DNA of 45,579 nucleotides from an uncultured Methanobrevibacter sp. (GTDB taxonomy: Archaea > Methanobacteriota > Methanobacteria > Methanobacteriales > Methanobacteriaceae): assembly GCF_900314615.1 (NCBI RefSeq), contig NZ_OMWA01000017.1, forward strand, positions 1 through 45,579, written 5' to 3'. Below, one piece after another: positions 8,580-16,651 of the stretch. Below the pieces are notes generated by a model that was not told the origin of the DNA, made no database searches, and worked only from the letters and a program-made list of their open reading frames with translations. A program made the position numbers and the translations under genes. Every line of letters begins with the position of its first letter. Position 1 is the first letter of the stretch.

Positions 8580-8788
8580 AGTGATAAAAAATTAGGTATG
8601 CCTAAAAATCTAATTTTAATTGCTAGTGTTTTTTTTGGTTAAAGACCATATTAATACACTCCGATTAATTGCTAAATTAGTTTACACTCTCTTTCTAATT
8701 TAGTAAAAGCATATAACTACTCTCAAGAAATTAAATATGGGAGCCCATATTTAATTTCACCTATCTTATTCTTTTAAACACTTTTTTT
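8580..8788 (+). ncRNA. Structured small RNA, copy 2 (divergent paralogue)
   Basis: The RNA body is different in sequence from copy 1 but built the same way. Hairpins: ATTAAT/ATTAAT (8650-8655/8664-8669) with loop ACACTCCG; CTAAATTAG/CTAATTTAG (8672-8680/8695-8703) with loop TTTACACTCTCTTT; then ACTCTC single-stranded at 8719-8724; then a perfect 15-bp stem 8727-8741/8744-8758 around a GAGC turn. A seven-T run at 8782-8788 ends it. Each loop or linker exposes CUCC or CUCUC. Together with the identical promoter plan this argues for a paralogue with related targets (inference). No open frame of note exists in the segment. Confidence 0.7.
8591..8606. promoter_or_regulatory. Metal-regulator box 2 of RNA copy 2
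   Basis: ATTAGGTATGCCTAAA, one mismatch at the outer position from the palindrome, placed just after the predicted transcription start. Confidence 0.7.
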
Positions 8789-8870
8789 AATTAATTAACA
8801 GTTTATTAGGTAATATTTAAGTACAATAATTAAGAAACTAAAATATAACTTAATTAAAGTAGGTAATATT

Positions 8871-9590
8871 ATGGATAGAACAAGAAAAATAATTATTGCT
8901 ATCTTGATTGTTGTTCTCATTTTGCTTGTAGCAATAATTGGTGGGGCACTGTTCATCGGCAAAAATTCCGAACTTTCAAAAGGAAACAAAAACATATTGG
9001 TTTGTGCAATTGATGAAAGTGAATCTAGGCCGGGAATGGGTGCTTGTGACATGTGTTTCATTGTAACATTGAATAATGGTACTCTAAAAAATTATACTGC
9101 TGTTTATCCTGGAGGACTGACACATCCGACTGCAGCTGAACCTGCTGAAGCTCAGTCACAGGGTGCGGGATCTAAATTGCTCCTTCACGATGCATTTTGG
9201 GATGCTGACAACGCTAAATCCATGCAGCTTGCAAAAGAAATTGTAGAATACAACACTCACAAGGAAATTGATTCTGTTGTAGCCGTAAACAGCGAAGCAC
9301 TTGATGCTATTCTTAAAGAAGCAGGCACATTGGAAATCAATGGTAAAAACACTACAGCTAGTGGTATTGATATAATCCGTGAAGAAGACTGGGGTCAGGG
9401 CGTTTCCAGAGGACAGGCAGTTCTTGACATTGTTAAAGCAGCAGCGAATGCAGCTAAGAATCCTGATGTAAAGTCTGCAATGGTTAATGCCGCACTTGAC
9501 CAGTTTTCTAAAGGAAATATCGTCATGGATAATCAAAATGAATTTGTAGGATTACTTGCATCAAAAGGAATTGAAACCATCTTCGGTTAA
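8871..9590 (+). CDS. Membrane-anchored DUF4012-like protein
   Basis: 239 residues; AGGTAA precedes the ATG at 8871. One N-terminal membrane segment (about residues 7-29, IIIAILIVVLILLVAIIGGALFI) anchors an outside domain. The domain begins NILVCAIDESESRPGMGACDMCFIVTLNNGTLKNYTAVYPGG, which is compatible with DUF4012/LytR-like proteins (N-x-x-E-x-R-P-x-x-G pattern; established for the family, my match is by eye). The end is Ala-rich helices. It lies just after the small-RNA pair but has its own ribosome site, and convergently faces the TadC-like gene. The chemical role is unknown. Confidence 0.7.
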   Translation: MDRTRKIIIAILIVVLILLVAIIGGALFIGKNSELSKGNKNILVCAIDESESRPGMGACDMCFIVTLNNGTLKNYTAVYPGGLTHPTAAEPAEAQSQGAGSKLLLHDAFWDADNAKSMQLAKEIVEYNTHKEIDSVVAVNSEALDAILKEAGTLEINGKNTTASGIDIIREEDWGQGVSRGQAVLDIVKAAANAAKNPDVKSAMVNAALDQFSKGNIVMDNQNEFVGLLASKGIETIFG

Positions 9591-9600
9591 TTCCTTTTTT

Positions 9601-10518
9601 TTAAATTTTTGGTTCTAATTTTTTTATAAAAACTCCCATAAACATCACAATCATCGGAAAAATAACTGTATAAATTAACATCACTATATTGGATGGAATT
9701 ATATCTCCCATTACAGTTGAACCCGCCATCAGCATTATCAGGCTGATAACTGGTGCTAAAATAGCTATAAATGTATAAATCAGAATAAATGAATTTAATT
9801 TCTGAGAATATTCCTTTAACTTTATCTGCATGTCAAAAGAAATATCCTCAGCTATCACTTCCAGACTGTTGGCCAGATTTCCTCCGACTCTTAAGGTACC
9901 TACGAGCTGCTGGACGGCTCTTGTCAAGCCTTCGGATTTTACTCTTTTTGACATTTCCAAAAGCGAATCTTCTGTTGATTTTCCAAATTTCACCTCTTCG
10001 AGAACCCTGTTCAGTTCCTTTGAAAATGTTCCGTAATCTGCATTTCTAATTGTTATCAATGTATCATGAAGTCCTTTTCCGGACTTTAATTCTATGCTCA
10101 TATGCCTCAAAGCATACGGTAAGTCCTGATTCAAATCGGAATAATTTCTCTGATTTTTCATTTGAGGATAATACAAAATAAAAATGTAGGTCATTGCAGT
10201 TATTGTGAGAAATATTCCTGCAACTTCCAAAGGAGAAACGATAAGTAAAATTACAATCAGCACTGCCAGAAGAATCAATGTGGACTTTTTAAGCATTAAT
10301 TTCATTAGAATTTCTCTTAATTTATCCAAAAAAGTCACGTCCTGAGAGGAGGTCTTGCTTTCAACCTCAAGATTGAGTCTGGAAAATATGTTATGGATTT
10401 TTTCATTGTTTTTCTCCTGATTTTCCTTATCAGTGTTTTTAAAAGAAAAATTTTTGATTGATGATATGCTTGACAATGCTAAATCACCAATCAGGATAAA
10501 AAATCTGTTGAGCATCAT
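9601..10518 (-). CDS. TadC/GspF-like type II/IV secretion membrane protein
   Basis: 305 residues. The gene contains a T2SF (GspF/FlaJ/TadC) domain, about residues 130-255, with the helical motif YALRHMSIELKSGKGLHDTLITI and later VGGNLANSLEVIAEDI. Membrane segments lie at about 78-95, 98-115, 245-268 and 275-298. Starts at 10518 and 10515 are both possible (ATGATG after GGTGAT); the second has better spacing. It follows the ATPase gene with a one-base gap: the ATPase stop TGA is part of the ribosome site, implying coupled translation. Partner of the ATPase in a pilus-like assembly platform. No pilin or prepilin peptidase is nearby. Confidence 0.85.
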   Translation of the reverse strand: MMLNRFFILIGDLALSSISSIKNFSFKNTDKENQEKNNEKIHNIFSRLNLEVESKTSSQDVTFLDKLREILMKLMLKKSTLILLAVLIVILLIVSPLEVAGIFLTITAMTYIFILYYPQMKNQRNYSDLNQDLPYALRHMSIELKSGKGLHDTLITIRNADYGTFSKELNRVLEEVKFGKSTEDSLLEMSKRVKSEGLTRAVQQLVGTLRVGGNLANSLEVIAEDISFDMQIKLKEYSQKLNSFILIYTFIAILAPVISLIMLMAGSTVMGDIIPSNIVMLIYTVIFPMIVMFMGVFIKKLEPKI

Positions 10519-10519
10519 A

Positions 10520-11947
10520 TCACCTGTTTAAAATAATTCTCTCAAGAACATTGTCGCCGTTTTTGAAATACAAATCCAGGACGTTTTTAACTTCTTCTAC
10601 TGAACGAATGTCTTGTTTTACCATATGTTTCAGTACGAGTTCTCTTTTTTCGATTTCCTTGTGAAGTTCAGTTATGGATTTTCCGCTTAAAGCTGCAATC
10701 TGTGATAAAGTTTTACTTGAAACGCTCACATTATCGATGGTGTCTGTTTCAGGATTCCATTGAAATATCTTATTCAGCTGAATTACACCTTCTTCCATTC
10801 CGACAATTTCTGCAACTTCACTGATTCTTCTGTATGAAACTCCTGAAGAAGTATAAATCCTGTTCTGCATTATGATAAAGTCAATTGCTTGAATCATGAT
10901 TTCGGGAACTTTCATGGGGTCGTTGGTAAGTCTTGTTATAGTTTCTCTTGCATCGTTTGCATGCAATGTTCCAAATCCTGAATGTCCGGTATTCAATGCT
11001 GTAAACAGTGTTATCGCTTCGTCGGCTCTTACTTCTCCTACAATGATTCTGTCCGGACGCTGCCTTAATGCGTTTTTAACAAGGTCGTTCATTGTAAGTT
11101 CTCCCTTGTTTTCGACATTTGCAGGTCTTGTCTCCATCCTGATTACATGCTCGTGGGGAATCTGAAGTTCTAGAGTGTCTTCTATTGTAATGATTCTCTC
11201 CTTTGGATTTATAAATGATGCAAGTGCATTCAGTGTTGTTGTTTTTCCCGAACTGGTTCCTCCGGAAATGATTGCATTTGCTGATTTTACTCCAAGCCCG
11301 TCAATGCACAGCCATAAAAAAGCGGCCAGTTCAATGGAAAGGGTTTTTGATTTAATCAAATCAATTATGGTCAGAGGATCCTTTTTGAATTTCCTGATTG
11401 TAAGTGAAGGCCCGTCGGGAGATACCGGAGGGATTGTAGCATTGATTCTTGATCCGTCAAGTAATCTGCCATCTAAAATAGGAGATTCCTGGTCAATTCT
11501 TCTGTTGATTTGTCTTGCAATTGAATCGATTAAATCAGTCAGTTCCTTTTCATCGCTGAACTGGATATTGGTTTTCATCATTCCGTACTGTCTGTGATAG
11601 ACAAAAACAGGCTTGTCGATTCCGTTAATCATAATCTCTTCCAGATCATCATCCTGGATTAACGGGTCAATTTCACCATATCCGACAATATCTCTGAGGA
11701 GCTTGTTTGCTAACCTGTCCAAATATTCATTTGAGATGTCAGTATTTTCACCGTTGTTGGAAAGCCTTTGAAATAAAAAGTGCTTGATGTCATTTAACAG
11801 TCTTGATTCATTTGGCTGGAAGTTTTCACCGGATGATATGGCTAGGTCAACTAAATTTTCACGAAGTTCTCCTAAGATAATTTTTTCCTTGTCACTGTAA
11901 TTTTGTTTGACTGTGTTATATTGCGGTATAATCTCATTATTGTTCAT
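10520..11947 (-). CDS. TadA/CpaF-family secretion ATPase
   Basis: 475 residues from ATG 11947. It has an N-terminal regulatory domain and a T2SSE ATPase core: Walker A GGTSSGKT at 229-236, the Asp box IITIEDTLEL, Walker B-region RPDRIIVGEVRADEA and the His box TGHSGFGTLHAND. These match CpaF/TadA rather than the archaellum FlaI by eye. It powers assembly or retraction of pili or secretion of pilin-like proteins through the adjacent TadC-like protein. Methanobrevibacter are generally non-motile, so an adhesive pilus or secretion role is more likely than an archaellum (inference). Confidence 0.9.
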   Translation of the reverse strand: MNNNEIIPQYNTVKQNYSDKEKIILGELRENLVDLAISSGENFQPNESRLLNDIKHFLFQRLSNNGENTDISNEYLDRLANKLLRDIVGYGEIDPLIQDDDLEEIMINGIDKPVFVYHRQYGMMKTNIQFSDEKELTDLIDSIARQINRRIDQESPILDGRLLDGSRINATIPPVSPDGPSLTIRKFKKDPLTIIDLIKSKTLSIELAAFLWLCIDGLGVKSANAIISGGTSSGKTTTLNALASFINPKERIITIEDTLELQIPHEHVIRMETRPANVENKGELTMNDLVKNALRQRPDRIIVGEVRADEAITLFTALNTGHSGFGTLHANDARETITRLTNDPMKVPEIMIQAIDFIIMQNRIYTSSGVSYRRISEVAEIVGMEEGVIQLNKIFQWNPETDTIDNVSVSSKTLSQIAALSGKSITELHKEIEKRELVLKHMVKQDIRSVEEVKNVLDLYFKNGDNVLERIILNR

Positions 11948-12171
11948 ATTTTCACCTATAAAGAATTTTAATCACATTATAAGATTAACAGTCATTATTT
12001 ATAAAGTTTCTATTTGAATCGAAAGCATTATAACTGATTAAAATCAATTCAATATTATGAAAGCAATTTAGAGGTGATTTTATCTTAGATATTGATGAAA
12101 AAATTCGCTCACTTGATGAATGTGAAAAATGCTGTGATGTCCAAATCAAAAAGTTTTCCCCGTTAAGGGAT

Positions 12172-12978
12172 TTGATAAACTTTGAAGATTATGATGGGGA
12201 TTACATGAGATGCGTTTGCGGAAAAAGGCCTTTGGATATTGTCATGAGCCATATCTTAAAAATCATGATTGAATCGGAAATAGTTCCTCCAAAAGCAACA
12301 TTGAGACGAAATTCCCCAGTTCCTTTATGTGATTTTTACTACAGCAGTTTAAATCCGCAATTTATTCAAAAAAATACTTTAATACTTCTTCATCCTGATT
12401 TTACCTCTGAAGTTGCATCAAAATTAATTGAAGAAGTGCCTGAAGTGAAATGTGTTTTAAAGGGAAGTCCGCAAAATCTTGCAGGGCAATTCGACAGGGA
12501 TTCACAAATAAATCACTTTGAAATTCTCGAAGGTGACGATACTCAGATAAATGTCATGAGAACACTTCTAAAAGAAAAAGTAATCATTGTCAAGCATCAG
12601 TCAAAGCACCATATAGAAGTTGCTGTAACAACAGAGCAGAAACTTTTAAGGCTGCATAATTATCTAAACAATAACAATATTAAAAAAGGAGTGGCTATTG
12701 ATGCCATGTGCGGTTTAGGGGCTTTGGGAATTTATCTTTTAAAATACGGTTTTGAAAAGGTAATATTCAATGACATAAATCCTGAAATGATTGAGGCATT
12801 GAAAAATAACCTTGAGATAAATGAAATTTCTCAAGGATATGAAATTCATACTGGAGCTTTTGAAGATTTGGATTCTGATTATGTAGATTTATGTGTAATT
12901 GATGCATATCCTGGAGCAGATATCTCTGAAATTACTGAAAAAGCAGAGAAAATAGCTGATAATGTGCTGATTATCTAA
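12172..12978 (+). CDS. SAM-dependent methyltransferase-like protein (start probably upstream)
   Basis: At least 268 residues from TTG 12172. The C-terminal half carries a class I SAM fold: motif I GVAIDAMCGLGALGIYLL, then VIFNDINPEMIEALKNNLEIN and DLCVIDAYPGA. An N-terminal module contains RCVCGKRPLDIVMSHILKIM and a middle domain ILLHPDFTSEVASKLIEEVPEVKCVLKG. The frame stays open upstream to 12061 and codes for a plausible extension with DECEKCCDVQIKKFSPLRD, preceded by a strong GAGGTGAT site at 12071-12078, but no ATG, GTG or TTG follows that site before 12172. A non-standard start (TTA 12085 or ATC 12082) or a sequencing error is possible. Substrate unknown; tRNA or protein modification are options. 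It converges on the STAS-like gene with one base between stops. Confidence 0.75.
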   Translation: MINFEDYDGDYMRCVCGKRPLDIVMSHILKIMIESEIVPPKATLRRNSPVPLCDFYYSSLNPQFIQKNTLILLHPDFTSEVASKLIEEVPEVKCVLKGSPQNLAGQFDRDSQINHFEILEGDDTQINVMRTLLKEKVIIVKHQSKHHIEVAVTTEQKLLRLHNYLNNNNIKKGVAIDAMCGLGALGIYLLKYGFEKVIFNDINPEMIEALKNNLEINEISQGYEIHTGAFEDLDSDYVDLCVIDAYPGADISEITEKAEKIADNVLII

Positions 12979-12979
12979 G

Positions 12980-13258
12980 CTATAAACAGCTTCTTTCAAA
13001 ATCTTCCTGAACTACTTCCAAAAGCTGTTTTATTGAATTATTCATATTTATTTCGGTAATTTTAGATTTTGAATTGTACATTTGAAAAACATATTCCTGG
13101 GCAAATGAGCGGCTCATAAATTCAATATTTTCGAAATTTATGACTGTGATGTTCTCTTTATTTATATAATCAAAGATTTTTTTTGCAGTTGGTGCTGTTC
13201 CTAGTTTTTTGGGACATTTTTCATCAAGTTTTAATTCAAATTCAGGCATTGTTATCAT
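12980..13258 (-). CDS. STAS-like DUF4325 protein
   Basis: About 92 residues from ATG 13258; TTG 13264 and ATG 13249 are also in frame. The sequence (PEFELKLDEKCPKKLGTAPTAKKIFDYI...VINFENIEFMSRSFAQEYVFQMY) matches the DUF4325 STAS-like family, small proteins usually encoded next to a GHKL ATPase. The start overlaps the end of the upstream ATPase gene by 17 bases, so translation is coupled. By analogy with SpoIIAA/SpoIIAB-type pairs, it may be an antagonist or substrate of the ATPase (inference). Confidence 0.75.
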   Translation of the reverse strand: MITMPEFELKLDEKCPKKLGTAPTAKKIFDYINKENITVINFENIEFMSRSFAQEYVFQMYNSKSKITEINMNNSIKQLLEVVQEDFERSCL

Positions 13259-14009
13259 CTTCAATTTTATTTATGTTTTTAAATTTTAAATATTTATAGA
13301 TATTATCAACTTTTTTGTTTTTGATTTTTAAAATAACAAATGTTCCATTAATATTATGGTCGTTAAAGTAGGTTTTCGCCCCATTTTTTGTAACTGTGCA
13401 AACTCCACTTCCGGATGCTATTGTCATATTACCGCATAAACCTAATGTTGTTATTCTTGCAGTTGAATTAAGACCTCTTCCTCGAAGACTGTATTTTTCT
13501 TTATCACTGGTTTTTCCGTTAATTGAATCAAATAATGCTTCACAATCATTTTCAGATGGTATTGATGCATCTTCAAAACTTTTTGGAATTCCAATTCCGT
13601 TATCAAAAATGCAAATATTAATGTCTTCATCACTTTCATTAATTATTTGAATATAAGCATTTTCAAACTTTGAATGTTTGTATATGTTAACCAGTAATTC
13701 ATATAACATAAAATCAATACTTTGAATGTCAGCATCCTTTGGAAGAAATTTCAGTATTTGATTAGTGAATGTTGATAGATATTCATCTATTTTTTCTGAA
13801 ACTTTGTTAAAATCATTAAAACTGTAATGTTTTAATTCTTTGATTTTTAAAGATTCGTCACTGATAATCATATTGAACTCCTCGTTTGAAATTAAGTTAT
13901 TGGACTTGATAAAACATAATACTGGTAGAGTTATAATCAAATTCAATTCAAATTCTCTATTGTTTTTAATTTTTGTAATGATGTTATTTATTTCTTTGAT
14001 TTTTTCCAT
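13242..14009 (-). CDS. GHKL (HATPase_c) ATP-binding protein
   Basis: 255 residues; GGTGAAAAA precedes ATG 14009. The second half is a HATPase_c domain: N box LMLYELLVNIYKHSKFENA, G1 box CIFDNGIGIPKSF, and G2 box LRGRGLNSTARITTLGL. The N-terminal 100 residues lack a phosphoacceptor His box and a membrane segment, so it is a soluble anti-sigma/serine-kinase-like ATPase rather than a classical sensor kinase. It forms an overlapping pair with the STAS-like gene. The ribosome site overlaps the stop of the TctA-family permease, so the three genes form one unit. Confidence 0.8.
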   Translation of the reverse strand: MEKIKEINNIITKIKNNREFELNLIITLPVLCFIKSNNLISNEEFNMIISDESLKIKELKHYSFNDFNKVSEKIDEYLSTFTNQILKFLPKDADIQSIDFMLYELLVNIYKHSKFENAYIQIINESDEDINICIFDNGIGIPKSFEDASIPSENDCEALFDSINGKTSDKEKYSLRGRGLNSTARITTLGLCGNMTIASGSGVCTVTKNGAKTYFNDHNINGTFVILKIKNKKVDNIYKYLKFKNINKIEDDNNA

Positions 14010-14018
14010 TTTTTCACC

Positions 14019-15272
14019 TCAGATAAACATCTGCATATAAATTACTATTGCCGGAATAATCAGAACTCCCATAAGATGTGATTTTCCAACTCCAAGAAAG
14101 TGAGGAAGCATTCCCATTGCAGTTGAAGTAATCAGGGCCAATGTCATATATCCGACCGGGGCCTGATAATAAAATACGAAAATGTATAAAATCACAATCT
14201 GAAGTATAATCACTCCAATTGAGAGTTTTTTATAATCAACACGACTCATAAGTCTTGAAAAAGAATCACCTAATTTAAGAGCCAGAACAAGTGAAACGGA
14301 AACTGCAATCAGTGATGCGAATATGAAAATCACAAGATGGTTCAGATTCATCTCTGAGATAAGATAAGACATGTAAACGGCTATTCCGCTTCTCGGATTC
14401 CCGATGATATAAATTGCAATAAGCGAAAACAGACAGTCTGAAACGTTGAGCCCGGATGTTGCAAGCAAAAAGTTTACAGTATCGTCATCGTCATTGTCAC
14501 TGGCTCCACTTGCAGCCTGTGCTATCACAGTTCCCTGTGCAGGTCCAAATCCCGGAAGGAATCCTAAAATTGCACCCGTAATTCCTCCGGCAAAAATACT
14601 TTTGTACTTGTTGAAATCAAGTTCAAGTTCATAAAAAGGATTCTGGTGTGGTATGGTTGATGATTCGTTCAGGCTGAATAAAATGGTGCTTATCCCGAAA
14701 AGGCCTGAAAATGTGCACATCAAAGACACTCCCGATGAAATGGGAGTCTGAAATGTAATCCATCCAAGTATTCCTGAAAGCACAAACAAAAGCAGAGACC
14801 ATAGGAAATCCCTTCTTGAACTTGTCAGACTGTAAGTCAGATAAATTGATGCAAAAAGCAATATCGCCCATGTAAACGGCTTTGAGACGTCATGTAAAAT
14901 CGGAAGAATCACTGCAAAGACTGGAAGCATGAGGATTGTAACGATAATTGCTCCAAAACCTCCGACTGAAACTATTCTAATCACTTCCTTTGATCTTCCC
15001 TGCAATACCATTCTGTGGCCTGGAAGAATTGAGGTAGCTGTTCCTTCCTCGGGAACTCCCAAAAGCATAGATGGAACAAATTCTATCAAAGCATGTGCTA
15101 TTGACATCGAAACCATCAAAACGCATAAAAACTCCGGTGAGAGGAACGTCAGAAGAAATGTTGAGGAGGCAAATAAAATTGCTCCGGCCGTGTTGACATG
15201 TATTCCAGGTATCATTCCTGTAGTCGTTCCTATTAAAATACCTATGAAACAAGCAATAACTAATTCTATCAT
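14019..15272 (-). CDS. TctA-family (COG1784) membrane permease
   Basis: 417 residues, start ATG 15272, about ten membrane segments. It has the TctA/DUF112 glycine-rich signatures: GILIGTTTGMIPGIHVNTAGA near the start, FVPSMLLGVPEEGTATSILPGHRMV at about 65-90, and the repeated half GGITGAILGFLPGFGPAQGTVIAQ near 230-255. Archaeal members stand alone without TctB or TctC, as here; substrate is not established. The stop TGA is part of the ribosome site for the downstream ATPase gene. Confidence 0.85.
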   Translation of the reverse strand: MIELVIACFIGILIGTTTGMIPGIHVNTAGAILFASSTFLLTFLSPEFLCVLMVSMSIAHALIEFVPSMLLGVPEEGTATSILPGHRMVLQGRSKEVIRIVSVGGFGAIIVTILMLPVFAVILPILHDVSKPFTWAILLFASIYLTYSLTSSRRDFLWSLLLFVLSGILGWITFQTPISSGVSLMCTFSGLFGISTILFSLNESSTIPHQNPFYELELDFNKYKSIFAGGITGAILGFLPGFGPAQGTVIAQAASGASDNDDDDTVNFLLATSGLNVSDCLFSLIAIYIIGNPRSGIAVYMSYLISEMNLNHLVIFIFASLIAVSVSLVLALKLGDSFSRLMSRVDYKKLSIGVIILQIVILYIFVFYYQAPVGYMTLALITSTAMGMLPHFLGVGKSHLMGVLIIPAIVIYMQMFI

Positions 15273-15414
15273 GCTTATTTCATTGTTTAATCTATAATTT
15301 AAACTTTGTTGAAGCTATTTCGCTTAATTGTTCTTATTTATTAAAATTGCGGTTGTTTAACAAAATTGTTCTCCTTCAATAGTTATAAATGTGTTTACTT
15401 TGATAATATTATAT

Positions 15415-16119
15415 ATGGTTGATGCAAAAAAAGTCATGGCAATCATTTTTGCCATAATCATTTTAATGGCAATCCGCTTTGTAGTCGTAGGGACTGTTGT
15501 GGATTTCATATCTCCTACTGCTTCATTTTCCGACCAGGTTGTGGAAGATATCGGGGGAGATAATTTTTTAGTTGCCACTCTGAATCATTCAAGAAAGATG
15601 GGTGAAGAGTCCATTCCTGATGCTAATTTTACGGCATCTAAAGGAGTATATGGGTGGTACGGTGCAAAAAACATATCGTTTCTAACTTATTCTGGGAAAA
15701 ATGAATATATGGTGGTCTGGAAGACAACTCCTGATAAATATGGATTTTTAACAAATGAAAGCGTAAATCAGTATATTTCTGATTATCTCACTGACAGGCC
15801 AGGCAAATGTTTCATTGAATATTCCTATCAAAACAAGTGTGTCTACGGAATAGTTATTGTAGGTGACGACCCTCAATTCACGGAATCATGGCTGATGCAT
15901 GGAATTCTGGGATTGAACAAAACGGAATTTCCTCTGGTATATTCTGGAGGCACTCCAAATTATAGTGTCAGCTCATCTGGTGATGGAGGACATTATCATA
16001 CTGTTGTACCTGACAGGTATACTTTGCCAAGAACAGATCCCGGTGCATATTATGACCATTATGAGTATGGTGACAATTATGATATTGATGATTATCTGGA
16101 GTCTGAGGGATATGATTAA
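15415..16119 (+). CDS. Membrane-anchored exported protein with acidic Tyr-rich tail
   Basis: 234 residues from ATG 15415. No ribosome site is present; a TATA-like ATAAA at 15383-15389 lies about 26-30 bases upstream of the ATG, so a leaderless mRNA is likely. One membrane segment (VMAIIFAIIILMAIRFVVVGTVV) is followed by a region FSDQVVEDIGGDNFLVATLNHSRKMG and a beta-rich domain. The C-terminus is extremely acidic and aromatic (YYDHYEYGDNYDIDDYLESEGYD), a tail style shared with the exported protein at 16652. Family not recognised. Its stop overlaps the convergent MarR gene by four bases. Confidence 0.7.
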   Translation: MVDAKKVMAIIFAIIILMAIRFVVVGTVVDFISPTASFSDQVVEDIGGDNFLVATLNHSRKMGEESIPDANFTASKGVYGWYGAKNISFLTYSGKNEYMVVWKTTPDKYGFLTNESVNQYISDYLTDRPGKCFIEYSYQNKCVYGIVIVGDDPQFTESWLMHGILGLNKTEFPLVYSGGTPNYSVSSSGDGGHYHTVVPDRYTLPRTDPGAYYDHYEYGDNYDIDDYLESEGYD

Positions 16120-16577
16120 AATTGATTTCTGTTGAATTCCAGTGATTTCAAGGATATTTTTGACAGTAACTTCAGAAGGTCTTCATGGGAAATGTCAAGA
16201 TCTTCACAAATCATTTCATCCCATTCCTTTTCCTTTTTTATTATGAACTCTGCAGTTTCAATTCCTTTTGGTGTTAAAGTGATTTTATAAGCTCTTTTGT
16301 TGTTTTCATCAACTTCTCTAATAATCAGTCCTTTTTCTTCAAAGTCCTTGAATGCTCTTGAAACTCCGCTTCTGTCCATAAGACATGCCTTTGCAATATC
16401 TGACTGGGTGTGTCCCATTTCATAATATAGGAACAGTAACATGTAATATTGGCTAGGTAGAATATCAGTTCCATTTTTAATGTGTTTATTTATGTAAAAA
16501 TCATGTGTCTTGCTTAGAGAAATCAAATGGTTGACAAAAAATGGAGAACCTTTAATAATATCATCATATTCAATCAT
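16116..16577 (-). CDS. MarR-family transcriptional regulator
   Basis: 153 residues; GTGAT precedes ATG 16577. The winged helix core is clear: MLLFLYYEMGHTQSDIAKACLMDRSGVSRAFKDFEEKGLIIREVDENNKRAYKITLTPKG, with the wing residues DENNKRAY. Dimerisation helices flank it. It is divergent from the exported protein at 16652 with a 74-bp shared promoter region, so it may control that gene or itself. The ligand is unknown. Confidence 0.9.
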   Translation of the reverse strand: MIEYDDIIKGSPFFVNHLISLSKTHDFYINKHIKNGTDILPSQYYMLLFLYYEMGHTQSDIAKACLMDRSGVSRAFKDFEEKGLIIREVDENNKRAYKITLTPKGIETAEFIIKKEKEWDEMICEDLDISHEDLLKLLSKISLKSLEFNRNQF

Positions 16578-16651
16578 AAAAAATCACTTATAATATATAT
16601 TAAAATCAATGTTTAAATACTATTTGTAACAATATAGTCACAGTGATTATT

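Noticed and set aside
8176..8788. The repeated segments as a MITE or insertion-sequence remnant
   Set aside because: No terminal inverted repeats or target duplications seen; a well-formed promoter, internal compensatory changes and frozen loops fit RNA genes better.
16578..16651. MarR operator palindrome in the divergent promoter
   Set aside because: Only generic A/T-rich near-palindromes are present; none is convincing enough to list.
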